Assembly: GCA_018970025.1 (NCBI GenBank)
Contig: JAGWXF010000002.1
Location: forward strand, 124,001-188,000
Length of the DNA: 64,000 nucleotides
Reading direction: 5' to 3'
DNA from: Actinomycetales bacterium
Lineage (GTDB): Bacteria; Actinomycetota; Actinomycetes; S36-B12
Part shown: in pieces, positions 8,865 through 17,647 of the stretch
How positions within the stretch are numbered: position 1 is the stretch's first letter
How the letters are laid out: each line of letters starts with the position of its first letter
Position numbers and translations under genes: made by a program
Notes under the pieces: model-generated
The model's input: only the letters and a program-made list of their open reading frames with translations
Database searches by the model: none
What the model was told of the DNA's origin: nothing

Positions 8865-9859
8865 TGTCCGAGCACGAGCCATCTCACGCGGAGGCCTCGC
8901 AGGCAGTGTCTACCCAGGCCGTGTCTACCCAGGCATCGTCTACCCAGGCATCGTCCACGCATGGACCGTTCTCCACTCGCGTGGACGTCCGCAAGACCTA
9001 CAAGCTCTACATCGGGGGAGCCTTCCCGCGCAGCGAGTCCGGCCGCACCTACGAGGCATTCGACGCACAGGGCGTCTTCTGGGCCAACGTCGCCAAGGCC
9101 AGCCGCAAGGACGCCCGCGATGCCGTCCTGGCAGCCCGCACCGCGTTCAGCGGCTGGAGCGGGGCGACGGCCTACAACCGCGGACAGGTGCTGTACCGGA
9201 TCGCCGAGGTGATGGAGGGCCGGCGCCGGCAGCTCGAGGACGAGATCCAGCAGGGCCAGGGCTGCACCGCCGATCAGGCACGGAACCTGGTATCCGAGGC
9301 CATCGACCGCTGGGTCTGGTACGCCGGCTGGTCGGACAAGCTCGCCGCGGTGCTGGGCAGCTCGAATCCGGTCGCCGGCCCCTACTTCAACTTCTCCACG
9401 CCCGAGCCCACCGGGGTCGTGGCCGCCGTGGCGCCGAGGGCCTGCAGCCTGCTCGGCCTGGTCAGCGTGATCGCGCCGATCATCGTCTCCGGCAACACCT
9501 GCATCGTGATGGCCAGCCAGGGGCGTCCGATACCCGCGATCACCCTGGCCGAGGCGATCGCGACCTCCGACGTTTCGGCCGGGGTGGTGAACATCCTCAC
9601 CGGGGATCCGGCCGAGGTGATGCCGTGGCTGGCCAGCCATGCGGACGTCAATGCCCTCGACCTCTCCGGGGTCGAGGATGCGGCCCTGGCGACGCTGCTG
9701 GAGCAGCAGGCTGCCGGAACGGTGAAGCGCGTGCGTCGCCCGAAGTGGGTCGCCGGCCGTCAGGCCGACGCCGGTAGCGACTGGCTGGCCGAGCCGGGCC
9801 TGGGGGCCATGCGGGCCTTCCTGGAGACCAAGACCGTCTGGCATCCGCAAGGCGTGTAA
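8864..9859 (+). CDS. Truncated aldehyde-dehydrogenase paralogue without catalytic residues
   Basis: A 331-residue member of the aldehyde dehydrogenase superfamily. The N-terminal NAD-binding half is recognisable (KLYIGGAFPRSESG, AYNRGQVLYRIAEVMEGRR, SGNTCIVMAS, SAGVVNILTGDPAEV). It then jumps to a short C-terminal tail ending FLETKTVWHPQGV. The LELGGK glutamate and the cysteine block are absent, and PWNFP is replaced by PRACS, so it should not be an active dehydrogenase. There is no frameshift: the frame is clean and the C-terminus is family-like, so this looks like an old internal deletion rather than a fresh pseudogene. A 15-bp repeat adds a Ser/Thr/Gln-rich leader. A structural or regulatory role with the preceding enzyme is inferred. 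Confidence 0.8.
   Translation: MSEHEPSHAEASQAVSTQAVSTQASSTQASSTHGPFSTRVDVRKTYKLYIGGAFPRSESGRTYEAFDAQGVFWANVAKASRKDARDAVLAARTAFSGWSGATAYNRGQVLYRIAEVMEGRRRQLEDEIQQGQGCTADQARNLVSEAIDRWVWYAGWSDKLAAVLGSSNPVAGPYFNFSTPEPTGVVAAVAPRACSLLGLVSVIAPIIVSGNTCIVMASQGRPIPAITLAEAIATSDVSAGVVNILTGDPAEVMPWLASHADVNALDLSGVEDAALATLLEQQAAGTVKRVRRPKWVAGRQADAGSDWLAEPGLGAMRAFLETKTVWHPQGV
8900..8959 (+). repeat. 15-bp in-frame tandem repeat at the N-terminus of the truncated dehydrogenase
   Basis: Four 15-bp units begin at 8900, 8915, 8930 and 8945 (type unit CAGGCATCGTCTACC). They encode QAVST-QAVST-QASST-QASST in the N-terminal leader, ahead of the region conserved with other aldehyde dehydrogenases. The unit of five codons keeps the reading frame. 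Confidence 0.92.
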
Positions 9860-9880
9860 GCGCAGGGCCATTGACGGCGG

Positions 9881-9909
9881 TTGAATGGCCGCCCGCGTGC
9901 AGTCATAAT
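9881..9909 (+). promoter_or_regulatory. Promoter of the vapBC pair
   Basis: TTGAAT (9881-9886), a 17-bp spacer and CATAAT (9904-9909) form a near-consensus promoter. The -10 ends 6 bases before the ATG at 9916, so transcription should begin at or within a base or two of the start codon and the mRNA is probably leaderless. Confidence 0.65.
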
Positions 9910-9915
9910 GCATGC

Positions 9916-10161
9916 ATGACCGTCATCACGATCCGGAATGTCCCTGACGACCTGGCCTCCGAGTTGAAGGTTCACGCGCAGGCCAGAGGCCAGTCCCTGC
10001 AGTCCTTCCTCCTGCGTGAGCTGACGGCCATTGCGGAACGGTCAGCCATCGAAGCCCGCTGGGCGGCAGTTCTCGAGTCGACTCCCCGCGTCGAAATCCC
10101 AAGACGCGAGACGCTTGATGCCATTGCTGAGGTGCGGGACGGATCCCCGGCAGGGGACTGA
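9916..10161 (+). CDS. VapB/FitA-like ribbon-helix-helix antitoxin
   Basis: An 81-residue protein. The N-terminal TVITIRNVPDDLASELKVHAQARGQSLQSFLLRELTAIA is a ribbon-helix-helix DNA-binding fold of the FitA/VapB kind. The C-terminal part (ESTPRVEIPRRETLDAIAEVR) is the usual toxin-wrapping segment. An upstream in-frame start at 9871 would add 15 residues, but ATG 9916 sits exactly 6 bases after the -10 CATAAT and starts directly at the beta-strand. The PIN-toxin gene follows after 5 bases. The pair presumably autoregulates. It lies between conserved blocks, so it is a likely local insertion. Confidence 0.82.
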   Translation: MTVITIRNVPDDLASELKVHAQARGQSLQSFLLRELTAIAERSAIEARWAAVLESTPRVEIPRRETLDAIAEVRDGSPAGD

Positions 10162-10166
10162 TCACC

Positions 10167-10559
10167 GTGAGATGCGTGCTGGACGCCAGCGCTGGAGCCG
10201 AACTGGTGGCCGCCAGCTCCGCCGGGGGAATCGTCGAATCCCTGTCCCATTACGTCGAAGTCTTCGCTCCGGTGCACTTCGATGTCGAGTGCGCGTCCGC
10301 AGTACGCAGGTACTGGCTGCGGGGACTGCTCGATCGGGCGGAGATGGAGTCAGCAGTCCGTGCCATTCCCCGCCTGCCGGTGACCCGGGTCCCAATCCCC
10401 GCACTGCTCGACCGAGCTGTCGACATGGCGTCGAACGTCACGATTCAGGATGCCCTGTACCTTGCGCTTGCCGAGTTGCTGTCGGCGGACCTGCTCACCC
10501 TCGACGAGCGCCTGGTGGGCGTCCCCGAGACCGGGTGTCGGGTCGTGCTGCTTGACTAG
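10167..10559 (+). CDS. VapC-like PIN-domain toxin
   Basis: A 130-residue PIN-domain ribonuclease. The acidic residues that bind metal are all present: Asp in CVLDASAGAE (residue 6), Glu in HFDVECASAVRR (about 40), Asp in VTIQDALYLALAE (about 95) and Asp in LLTLDERL (about 113). VapC toxins cut specific RNAs and are neutralised by the upstream antitoxin. The target here is unknown. The stop lies 15 bases from the convergent gene that follows. Confidence 0.85.
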   Translation: MRCVLDASAGAELVAASSAGGIVESLSHYVEVFAPVHFDVECASAVRRYWLRGLLDRAEMESAVRAIPRLPVTRVPIPALLDRAVDMASNVTIQDALYLALAELLSADLLTLDERLVGVPETGCRVVLLD

Positions 10560-10574
10560 TGGCGTCTCGGGGCG

Positions 10575-10838
10575 TCAGTCAGGGTCGTCCGTGGAGCGAC
10601 GACGCTTGCGCATGACGAGGTACACCGTGGCGCCGACAGCGGCGACCCCGAAGACGCCGATGACGATCGGCACCCACCTGCGGCTGCTCGCGATGACCAC
10701 CTCGGCCCTCTCCAGGGACTCGTCGGCGAAGCTCAGGACCGCATCCGTGCGATCCAGCGCCCGGCGGAAGCGATCGAGCTCCTCACGCAGGTCGCTGACC
10801 TGCTCCTCGCCGGTCTGGACGACGTCAAGCAATGCCAT
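10575..10838 (-). CDS. Small single-pass membrane protein with coiled-coil N-terminus
   Basis: An 87-residue protein of unknown function. Residues 10-50 are charged and heptad-like (EEQVSDLREELDRFRRALDRTDAVLSFADESLERAEVV), suggesting a coiled coil. One membrane helix follows (WVPIVIGVFGVAAVGATVYLV), then a basic tail (MRKRRRSTDDPD). It lies 3 bases downstream of the adenosine deaminase gene on the same strand, so it is probably co-transcribed. I recognise no family. Confidence 0.65.
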   Translation of the reverse strand: MALLDVVQTGEEQVSDLREELDRFRRALDRTDAVLSFADESLERAEVVIASSRRWVPIVIGVFGVAAVGATVYLVMRKRRRSTDDPD

Positions 10839-10841
10839 GGC

Positions 10842-11978
10842 CTACTCCCTCCCGGTGACGCGGTCCGCCAGGACCGCCTTCAGTGCCGCGTACTGCGGCT
10901 TGATCTGCTCGTTGATGATGACCAGCCGCTCGTCGAACGGGATGAAGGCGCTCTTCATCGCGTTGACGGTGAGCCACTCGAGATCGGCCAGGCCGTAGCC
11001 GAAGGCCTCGCTCAGCAGCTCCATCTCGCGGGTCATCGACGTGCCGGACATGAGTCGATTGTCGGTGTTCACCGTCACCCGGAAGCCAAGCCGGCGCAGC
11101 AGGCCCAGGGGGTGCTCGGCTATGGACCGGGCTGCGCCGGTCTGGACGTTGGATGACGGGCACATCTCCAGCGGGATGCGACGGTCCCGGATGTAGGCGG
11201 CCAGCCGTCCGAGCTCGACGCGACCATCGGGGTGGACGGTGAGGTCGTCGACGATCCGCACGCCATGGCCGAGCCGGTCGGCCCCGCACCACTGGATAGC
11301 CTCCCAGATCGACGGCAGGCCGAAGCCCTCGCCGGCATGGATCGTGAAGTGGGCGTTCTCGCGACGCAGGTACTCGAAGGCATCAAGGTGCCGGGTCGGC
11401 GGGAAGCCAGCCTCGGCTCCGGCGATATCGAAGCCGACCACGCCCATGTCGCGGTAGCGCACCGCCAGCTCGGCGATCTGCCGGGAGTGCATCGCCGTGC
11501 GCATGGCCGTCAGCAGCACCCCGATGCGGATCCGCTGCCCCGCCGCAGACACCTCTCGCTCCCCCTGCGCGAAGCCGGCGAGCACGGCCTCAACGATCTC
11601 CTCCAGGGACAGGCCCTGCTGGACATGCAACTCGGGCGCATAGCGGATCTCGGCGTACACCACCCCGTCAGCGGCCAGGTCGAGTGCGCACTCATGCGCC
11701 ACCCGGTGCAGGGCGGCTGCCGTCTGGGTGACCCCGACGGTGTGGCGGAAGGTCTCCAGGTAGCGCTCCAGGGATCCGGAGTAGGCGGCCTCGGTGAACC
11801 ACCGGGCGAGCGAGGCTGCGTCGCTCGCCGGAAGATCCGGATAGCCGGCATCCTCGGCCAGGTCGATGATCGTCTGCGGACGAAGGCCGCCATCGAGGTG
11901 ATCGTGCAGCAGCGCCTTGGGCGCACGCAGGATCAGGTCATGCGGGACGGGTGCGATGTGCCCGCCGTTGACCGCCAC
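10842..11978 (-). CDS. add: Adenosine deaminase
   Basis: A 378-residue zinc-dependent deaminase converting (deoxy)adenosine to (deoxy)inosine. Metal and catalytic motifs are HDHLDG near residue 25, [10 protein letters not shown] (catalytic Glu), RLGHGVR, and [13 protein letters not shown] in place of the common TDDP. The NTDNRLMS form is shared with the M. tuberculosis enzyme. The GTG start at 11978 lies 2 bases after the stop of the upstream small membrane-protein gene. It feeds inosine to the phosphorylase encoded at 3.8 kb. Confidence 0.93.
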   Translation of the reverse strand: MAVNGGHIAPVPHDLILRAPKALLHDHLDGGLRPQTIIDLAEDAGYPDLPASDAASLARWFTEAAYSGSLERYLETFRHTVGVTQTAAALHRVAHECALDLAADGVVYAEIRYAPELHVQQGLSLEEIVEAVLAGFAQGEREVSAAGQRIRIGVLLTAMRTAMHSRQIAELAVRYRDMGVVGFDIAGAEAGFPPTRHLDAFEYLRRENAHFTIHAGEGFGLPSIWEAIQWCGADRLGHGVRIVDDLTVHPDGRVELGRLAAYIRDRRIPLEMCPSSNVQTGAARSIAEHPLGLLRRLGFRVTVNTDNRLMSGTSMTREMELLSEAFGYGLADLEWLTVNAMKSAFIPFDERLVIINEQIKPQYAALKAVLADRVTGRE

Positions 11979-11980
11979 CC

Positions 11981-12217
11981 TCAGTGGCCGGATGCCTGGT
12001 CGGCAGCGTGGGCCTCGCCAGCGGCGTGAACACCCTGGAGCCGGCCATAGATCACCAGCGACACCACCGCCCAGCCCACCAGGAAGGGCACCAGCAGGCT
12101 CGCCTTGTCGTTGCCGTTGAACATGCCCATCAGGGCCACCAGCACGCCGGCCAGGATGACGCCGAAGACGTAGCCGGCGACGGGATGGGTCTTCTCGGGG
12201 GCCTGCTCGGCGCTCAC
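11981..12217 (-). CDS. Small two-helix membrane protein
   Basis: A 78-residue protein with two hydrophobic segments ([21 protein letters not shown] and [18 protein letters not shown]) and a His/Ala-rich tail. It lies between the cupin gene and add with gaps of one and two bases, so all three should be one transcript. I recognise no family. A membrane-accessory role in this nucleoside cluster is only a guess from position. Confidence 0.6.
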   Translation of the reverse strand: MSAEQAPEKTHPVAGYVFGVILAGVLVALMGMFNGNDKASLLVPFLVGWAVVSLVIYGRLQGVHAAGEAHAADQASGH

Positions 12218-12218
12218 G

Positions 12219-12572
12219 TCAGTCGTCCTCTCGGTTCACGGTGTCCGGCGAGAAGGCCGGCGCGCATACGGCAATGTACCGGGCACCGGTCGGGCAGTCA
12301 TATCTGATGCGCTCCCCGGCGCGGGTGACGATCGCCTGACCGGCAGCCACCGTGACCGGCCCGGCATCGGTATGCACCACCACCTCGCCCTCGAGCACGA
12401 CGGTGACCTCGTCGAAGGCCGGGGCCTGGGCCGGCTCCTGCCAGCCGGCGGGCGCGGTCATGATCGCGACCGAGACTGATGCATCGCCGCTGGCGACCCG
12501 GCCGGCGAACTCCTCGATGCGCTTGCCACCGGGCACCGGGATCAGGGTGGGCTCGGTAATCAGGGTCGGCAT
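12219..12572 (-). CDS. Cupin-domain protein
   Basis: A 117-residue single-domain cupin. The two cupin motifs are degenerate: EPAQAPAFDEVTVVLEGEVVVHTDAGPVTV lacks the usual HxH pair, and the second motif (GERIRYDCPTGARYIAVCAPAF) lacks a His. A standard metal site is therefore not evident, so it may bind a small ligand rather than catalyse. Layout recalls EutQ-like cupins, but there are no ethanolamine genes nearby. It is tightly packed between deoA (10 bases upstream) and the small membrane protein, and its job in nucleoside use is unknown. Confidence 0.7.
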   Translation of the reverse strand: MPTLITEPTLIPVPGGKRIEEFAGRVASGDASVSVAIMTAPAGWQEPAQAPAFDEVTVVLEGEVVVHTDAGPVTVAAGQAIVTRAGERIRYDCPTGARYIAVCAPAFSPDTVNREDD

Positions 12573-12582
12573 GGCTGGCTCC

Positions 12583-13872
12583 TCAGGTGATGCGACTGAT
12601 GATCAACGGCAGGCGATCGACCACGGTCCCGGCGGCTGCGACCGTGATTCCCTCCTCGGCCGCTGCCAGTGCGCCGGCGAATCGAGCCTCATCGTCCGCG
12701 TACATGGTCAGCAGCGGCTGCCCGGCGAAAACGGTGGCACCGGGCTTGGCATGCAGCTCGATGCCCGCGCCCGCAGAGACAGCGTCCTCCTTGCGAGCGC
12801 GACCCGCCCCCAGGCGCCAGGCGGCAACGCCGATCGCCCGGGCATCCAGCCTGGTCAGCACGCCGCTGGCCGGTGCGACAAGGACGTGGGCGTGAGCCGC
12901 CGTCGGCAGCGGGGCATCCGGGTCGCCGTGCTGCGCCCGGATCATCCGGCGCCAGTGATCCATGGCCGTGCCATCGGCCAGGGCATCAGCAGGATCCTTG
13001 TGCCCGAGCCCGGCGAGGTCGAGCATCTCGCGGGCCAGGGCGACGGTGAGATCGACGACATCCGAGGGGCCGCCACCGGCCAGCACCTCGACCGACTCCT
13101 GTACCTCCAGGGCATTGCCGACCATCAGCCCGAGGGGAACGTCCATCGCGGTGATGAGGGCACGGGTGCGCACCCCGGAGTCGTTGCCGATCCGCACCAT
13201 GGTCTCGGCCAGGCGGCGAGCCTGCAGTGGATCGCTCATGAACGCGCCCGATCCGGTCTTGACGTCCAGGACCAGCCCGGCGGCTCCCTCGGCGATCTTC
13301 TTGCTCATGATGCTGCTGGCGATCAGCGGGATCGCCTCGACCGTCGCGGTGACGTCCCGCAGGGCGTACAGCTTGCGATCAGCGGGTGCCAGTCCATCGC
13401 CGGCCGCGCAGATCACGCAGCCGGCTGCGCGCAGGACCTCCAGCATCTGGGCATTCGTCAGCCGGGCCTGCCAGCCGGGAATCGCCTCGAGCTTGTCCAG
13501 GGTCCCCCCGGTATGCCCCAGTCCGCGGCCACTGAGCTGTGGCACGGCCGCTCCGCAGGCAGCCACCAGGGGTGCCAGGGGCAGGGTGATCTTGTCGCCG
13601 ACACCGCCGGTGGAGTGCTTGTCGACCGTCGGCAGGCCAAGGCCGCTGAAGTCCATCCGCTCGCCCGAGGCGATCATCGCCTCCGTCCATCGCACGGTCT
13701 CCCGCTCGCCCATGTCATTGAGCAGGATCGCCATGGCCAGGGCTGCCATCTGCTCATCGGCCACGACACCGCGCACGTACGCGTCGATCACCCAGTCGAT
13801 CTGCTCATCGGTGAGCTCCCGCCGATCCCGCTTGGCGGCGATGACATCGACGGCCGCGAATGGCTCGGTCAT
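12583..13872 (-). CDS. deoA: Thymidine (pyrimidine-nucleoside) phosphorylase
   Basis: A 429-residue enzyme converting thymidine or deoxyuridine plus phosphate to base and deoxyribose-1-phosphate. Signatures are VDKHSTGGVGDKITLPLAPLVAACG (phosphate site) and the family pattern SGRGLGHTGGTLDKLEAIPG. The length is normal. The ATG overlaps the end of the upstream ABC-ATPase gene by 4 bases (ATGA), so uptake and breakdown are translationally coupled. With deoC and the mutase it completes pyrimidine deoxynucleoside use. Confidence 0.96.
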   Translation of the reverse strand: MTEPFAAVDVIAAKRDRRELTDEQIDWVIDAYVRGVVADEQMAALAMAILLNDMGERETVRWTEAMIASGERMDFSGLGLPTVDKHSTGGVGDKITLPLAPLVAACGAAVPQLSGRGLGHTGGTLDKLEAIPGWQARLTNAQMLEVLRAAGCVICAAGDGLAPADRKLYALRDVTATVEAIPLIASSIMSKKIAEGAAGLVLDVKTGSGAFMSDPLQARRLAETMVRIGNDSGVRTRALITAMDVPLGLMVGNALEVQESVEVLAGGGPSDVVDLTVALAREMLDLAGLGHKDPADALADGTAMDHWRRMIRAQHGDPDAPLPTAAHAHVLVAPASGVLTRLDARAIGVAAWRLGAGRARKEDAVSAGAGIELHAKPGATVFAGQPLLTMYADDEARFAGALAAAEEGITVAAAGTVVDRLPLIISRIT

Positions 13873-15446
13873 GCATCATCCGACGGCGCAGCGGGCGAGG
13901 GATCCTCGGAGCCCCCGGCCATCAGGCGCCCGATCCGACTGCGGTCCGCGCCCTCGGCCGGCAGCTCGGCAACCAGCTGACCGCGGTACATCACCGCGAT
14001 CCGGTCCGACAGCCCCATCACCTCATCGAGCTCGGCCGACACCAGGAGCACGCCGGCACCCGCGTCCCGCGCCGCGACGATCTGCGCATGGATGAACTCG
14101 ATCGAGCCGACATCGACACCGCGGGTCGGCTGCGCGGCGATGAGCAGTCGCGGCCGAGCGGCGAGCTCGCGGGCGATGACGACCTTCTGCTTGTTCCCGC
14201 CGGAGAGCGCCTCGGCCGGGGTTGCCGCAGACGGCGTGCGCACGTCGAACCTGGCGATGAGGCCCGAGGCGAGTTCCCTGATCGACCTGCGGTTGCGCAC
14301 GCCCCGGGTGGCGAACTGCGGCTCGTCGAAGCGATTGAGCACCAGGTTGTCCGCGACGGAGTACGGACCCACCAGCCCGTCCTTCTCCCTGTCCTCCGGG
14401 ACGTGCCCGACACCCATCGCGTGGATCGCATGCGGAGTCGCCCCATGGGCGTCCGCGCCCCCGATTAGCAGCCGCTGGGCCGAGCAGCGCCGCAGCCCCG
14501 TCAGGCACTCCACCAGCTCGCGCTGCCCATTGCCCTCGACACCGGCGATGCCCACGATCTCCCCCGAGCGCACCTGCAGGCTCACGTCGGTCAGCGCCGG
14601 CAGGCCGAGATCATCCAGCGCTCGCAGTCCGGCGACATCCAGGACGGTCTCGCCCGGCTGCGCTGGCGCCTTGTCGACGCGCAGGAGCACGCTGCGGCCG
14701 ACCATCATCTCGGCGAGGTCGGCCTGATCGGTCTGTGAGGGGGTGGTCGTCCCCACGACCTTGCCGCCTCGGAGCACCTCGATCGTGTCGGCGACCTCGA
14801 GCACCTCGCGCAGCTTGTGGGTGATGAAGATGACCGCAACCCCTGAGGCCGCGAACCTCCGCATGACCTTCAGCAGCTCGTCCGTCTCCTGGGGGGTCAG
14901 CACGGCCGTCGGCTCGTCCAGGATCAGGATGTCCGCCTTGCGGTAGAGGGCCTTGAGGATCTCCACCCGCTGCTGGGCGCCGACCGGGAGATCCTCGACC
15001 CGCGCATTGACATCGACCTGCAGGCCGTACTCCTCGGAGAGCCGGCGGACGCGTTCGGTCGCCTCGGCCATGCTTACCATCGGGCCCCGATGCGGCTCAT
15101 CGCCGAGGATGACATTCTCGGCGACCGTGAAGACCGGGACGAGCTGGAAGTGCTGGTGCACCATGCCGATCCCGCGGCGGATCGCATCGCGGGGCCCGCT
15201 CAGCCGGACGGCCTCTCCCCGGATGCGGATCTGGCCCTCATCCGGCTGATAGAGGCCGTAGATCATCTTCACGAGCGTGCTCTTGCCTGCGCCGTTCTCC
15301 CCTAGCAGGGCGACGACCTGGCCCGCATGGACGCTCAGCGAGACATCGTCGTTGGCGACGACTCCGGGAAAGCGCTTGGTCAGCCCGACCGCCTGCAGGG
15401 CGGGAACATCCACTGGCAGGGTGCGATCGCTGTCGGCCTGGCTCAC
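13869..15446 (-). CDS. Nucleoside ABC importer, double ATP-binding protein
   Basis: A 525-residue protein with two ABC domains. The first has Walker A LLGENGAGKST, signature LPVGAQQRVEILKALY and Walker B ILILDEPTAVLTPQE. The second is degenerate in Walker A (GIAGVEGNGQRE) but keeps LSGGNKQKVVIARE. This is the simple-sugar/nucleoside importer layout (YufO/NupO, RbsA-like). GTG 15446 is preferred over ATG 15461 because an AGAAGGA ribosome site lies 5-6 bases upstream. It starts 1 base after the upstream permease stop. Confidence 0.9.
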   Translation of the reverse strand: MSQADSDRTLPVDVPALQAVGLTKRFPGVVANDDVSLSVHAGQVVALLGENGAGKSTLVKMIYGLYQPDEGQIRIRGEAVRLSGPRDAIRRGIGMVHQHFQLVPVFTVAENVILGDEPHRGPMVSMAEATERVRRLSEEYGLQVDVNARVEDLPVGAQQRVEILKALYRKADILILDEPTAVLTPQETDELLKVMRRFAASGVAVIFITHKLREVLEVADTIEVLRGGKVVGTTTPSQTDQADLAEMMVGRSVLLRVDKAPAQPGETVLDVAGLRALDDLGLPALTDVSLQVRSGEIVGIAGVEGNGQRELVECLTGLRRCSAQRLLIGGADAHGATPHAIHAMGVGHVPEDREKDGLVGPYSVADNLVLNRFDEPQFATRGVRNRRSIRELASGLIARFDVRTPSAATPAEALSGGNKQKVVIARELAARPRLLIAAQPTRGVDVGSIEFIHAQIVAARDAGAGVLLVSAELDEVMGLSDRIAVMYRGQLVAELPAEGADRSRIGRLMAGGSEDPSPAAPSDDA

Positions 15447-15447
15447 G

Positions 15448-16422
15448 TCAGTCCTTCTCATATGGCCTGCCGACGGCAGCAGGCGGCTTCACCCGGCCGG
15501 AGACGATGGCGAGCAGGACGATGGTGAGCACGTACGGCAGCATGTTGATGAACTGCTGAGGGATCGCCACCACCTCATCCGCCTGGAGCTGGCTGGCCAC
15601 GCCCTCGGCGAGGCCGAAGAAGAACGCGGCACCGAGGGCACCGATCGGATTCCAGGCGCCGAAGATCATGATCGCCAGTGCGGTGAATCCGCGCCCGGCC
15701 GTGAACCCCCGCTCGAAGGTGCCTGCCGCCTCGAGTGAGAGGTAGGCACCGGCCAGCCCGGCGAGGGCACCGGCGATGGTGACGTTCATGAAGCGCATCC
15801 GCTGCACCGCGATCCCGGAGGTATCGGCCGCACTGGGCTTCTCGCCGACCGCCCGGGTGCGCAGGCCCCATCGAGTGCGGAAGAGCAGGACCTGCAGCAG
15901 CACCACGATGATGAGCGCGCCGTAGGTGAAGAAGTTGTTGTCGAACAGCACCGGGCCGACGAGCGGCACGCTCGACAGCCCGGGCACCGCGAAGGTCGGG
16001 AAGATATCCGGCAGCACCTTGCCCTGGGCGTAGAAGAATGAGGTCAGGCCAACTGCCACGATGTTGATGACCGTCCCGGCGATGATCTGGTCCATCTTCC
16101 AGGTCACTGCACCGGTCGCCAGGAACGCGCCCATCAGCATGCCCGTGCCGACGCCGAAGAGCACGCCCAGCAGCATGCTGCCCGACAGGGCCGCCCCGAA
16201 GAAGCCGGCGAAGGCACTCATCAGCATCTGGCCCTCGATGCCGATATTGATGACGCCGGTTCGCTCGCAGATGATGCCCACCATGGCCGCGAGGATGAGC
16301 GGGACGGCATAGCGCAGGGAGAAGTTCAGGACGGACACCGTCTTGGTCTGGTCCATCACGAAGGCGACGGCGATGGCGATCCCGATCACGATCGTCAGGG
16401 CCAGTGCCCACCGGCGGCTCAT
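15448..16422 (-). CDS. Nucleoside ABC importer permease 2
   Basis: A 324-residue integral membrane protein of the BPD_transp_2 (YufQ/NupQ-like) family with about eight hydrophobic segments. It carries the family-typical ICERTGVINIGIEGQMLMSAFAG near residue 50 and GEKPSAADTSGI in a cytoplasmic loop. ATG 16422 overlaps the stop of permease 1 in an ATGA junction; ATG 16431, three codons upstream, is an alternative. With the ATPase, permease 1 and the BmpA-like lipoprotein it forms a four-gene importer next to deoA and add, so nucleosides are the likely cargo. Confidence 0.9.
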   Translation of the reverse strand: MSRRWALALTIVIGIAIAVAFVMDQTKTVSVLNFSLRYAVPLILAAMVGIICERTGVINIGIEGQMLMSAFAGFFGAALSGSMLLGVLFGVGTGMLMGAFLATGAVTWKMDQIIAGTVINIVAVGLTSFFYAQGKVLPDIFPTFAVPGLSSVPLVGPVLFDNNFFTYGALIIVVLLQVLLFRTRWGLRTRAVGEKPSAADTSGIAVQRMRFMNVTIAGALAGLAGAYLSLEAAGTFERGFTAGRGFTALAIMIFGAWNPIGALGAAFFFGLAEGVASQLQADEVVAIPQQFINMLPYVLTIVLLAIVSGRVKPPAAVGRPYEKD

Positions 16423-17528
16423 GAACCCCATCCCGAGGTCACCCGGGTCGCCTTGAGCGCGCGGTTGCGGAAGAGCAGTCGGCCGACGATCGGGGCCGCG
16501 ACCATCAGCAGCGTCAGCGCCAGGATCACGTCGACGACCTCCGGCTGGATACCCGTCTCGAACTGCAGGGAGGCGGCGCCGGTGCGCAGGATGCCGACCA
16601 GGATCGCGGCCGGGATCGTGGCGATCGGGTTCGCTCGAGCCAGCAGGGCGATGGTGATGCCGTCGAAGCCGAGCCCGGCATTGAAGGCCGGCTCGAAGCG
16701 GCCGGTGATGCCGACCGTCTCGATCGCCCCGCCCAGGCCGGCCAGGGCACCGCTGACCGCCATCGCCAGCACGATCGTCCCGCGCACGCTGATGCCGGCA
16801 TAGCGGGCCGCATTGGGGTTCAGGCCCACGGTATTGAAGCGGAAGCCGCCGGTGGTGCGCGACAGGAACCACCCGAGCAGGATCGCGACGGCCAGGGCGA
16901 TGACGAACCCCATCGGGATGATGCCCAGATCCGGCAGTGCCGCCGTGGACTGGATCGCCGGGGTCCGCGTCAGCGGCTGGTCGGCCTCCTTCAGCGGCTC
17001 TGAGGCAAGGTAGTCCACCAGGGCGATCGCGATCGCATTGAGCATGATCGTGGTGATGACCTCGGAGACGCTCCGATAGGCACGCAGCACCCCGGCGATC
17101 GATGCCCAGGCCGCACCGCACAGCATGCCGAAGACCAGCGCGAAGGGCAGGTGGATGATCGCCGGGAGCTGAAACGCATAGCCGGCCCAGGCGGCGCCGA
17201 TGGCTGCGACCAGCAGCTGGCCCTGGGCCCCGATATTGAACAGGCCCGCCCGCAGGCCGACGACCACGGCGAGGCCGGTGAGGATCAACGGCGTGGACTT
17301 CTCCATGACCCGGGTCAGGCCCTGCTCATTGCCCAGCGCCGCCGTGAAGAGCACCTTGTAGGCGACCAGCGGGTTGACCCCCTGGAGCCAGATCAGGATG
17401 CCGCCGATTGCGAAGGCGATCAGGACCGAGACGAGCGGGACGATGACGGCCTGGGCTCGGGTCCGCAGCTCGCGCCTGGGGTCTGGGCCGGAGATCCCGA
17501 GATCGGTCTGGGCGGCATCTGCCGACAT
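16419..17528 (-). CDS. Nucleoside ABC importer permease 1
   Basis: A 369-residue integral membrane permease of the YufP/NupP type. A cytoplasmic N-terminus of about 30 residues is followed by eight to ten hydrophobic segments. LTGLAVVVGLRAGLFNIGAQGQLLVAAIGA is the family hallmark near residue 95. It starts about 120 bases after the lipoprotein gene, with a stable hairpin in between that could set the lipoprotein to permease ratio. Four-base overlap with permease 2 supports one operon. Confidence 0.9.
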   Translation of the reverse strand: MSADAAQTDLGISGPDPRRELRTRAQAVIVPLVSVLIAFAIGGILIWLQGVNPLVAYKVLFTAALGNEQGLTRVMEKSTPLILTGLAVVVGLRAGLFNIGAQGQLLVAAIGAAWAGYAFQLPAIIHLPFALVFGMLCGAAWASIAGVLRAYRSVSEVITTIMLNAIAIALVDYLASEPLKEADQPLTRTPAIQSTAALPDLGIIPMGFVIALAVAILLGWFLSRTTGGFRFNTVGLNPNAARYAGISVRGTIVLAMAVSGALAGLGGAIETVGITGRFEPAFNAGLGFDGITIALLARANPIATIPAAILVGILRTGAASLQFETGIQPEVVDVILALTLLMVAAPIVGRLLFRNRALKATRVTSGWGS

Positions 17529-17593
17529 GCCCGCGATTGTGTCACAGGTGCGGGCGGTGGCGGGGCGAATCCGGGACGGCCATCAGGCGGTGA

Positions 17594-17636
17594 ACGCAGC
17601 AGGGGCGGACCGGTATCCGGCCCGCCCCTGCTGCGT
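17594..17636 (-). terminator. Hairpin between the lipoprotein gene and the permease genes
   Basis: A perfect 15-bp inverted repeat (17594-17608 with 17622-17636) and a 13-base loop start about 12 bases downstream of the lipoprotein stop. There is no T-tract, so it is more likely a partial terminator or an mRNA-stabilising 3' structure that favours the solute-binding protein over the permeases. Confidence 0.7.
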
Positions 17637-17647
17637 GGTGCTGTCGG

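Noticed and set aside
8864-9859. Frameshifted or broken aldehyde dehydrogenase pseudogene
   Set aside because: The frame is clean and the family-type C-terminus is retained, and no catalytic-domain remnant is visible in other frames in the gap.
11232-12029. 265-codon plus-strand frame opposite adenosine deaminase
   Set aside because: Shadow of add with no domain.
12352-13980. 542-codon plus-strand frame opposite deoA
   Set aside because: High-GC shadow of deoA; low-complexity composition, no domain and no ribosome site.
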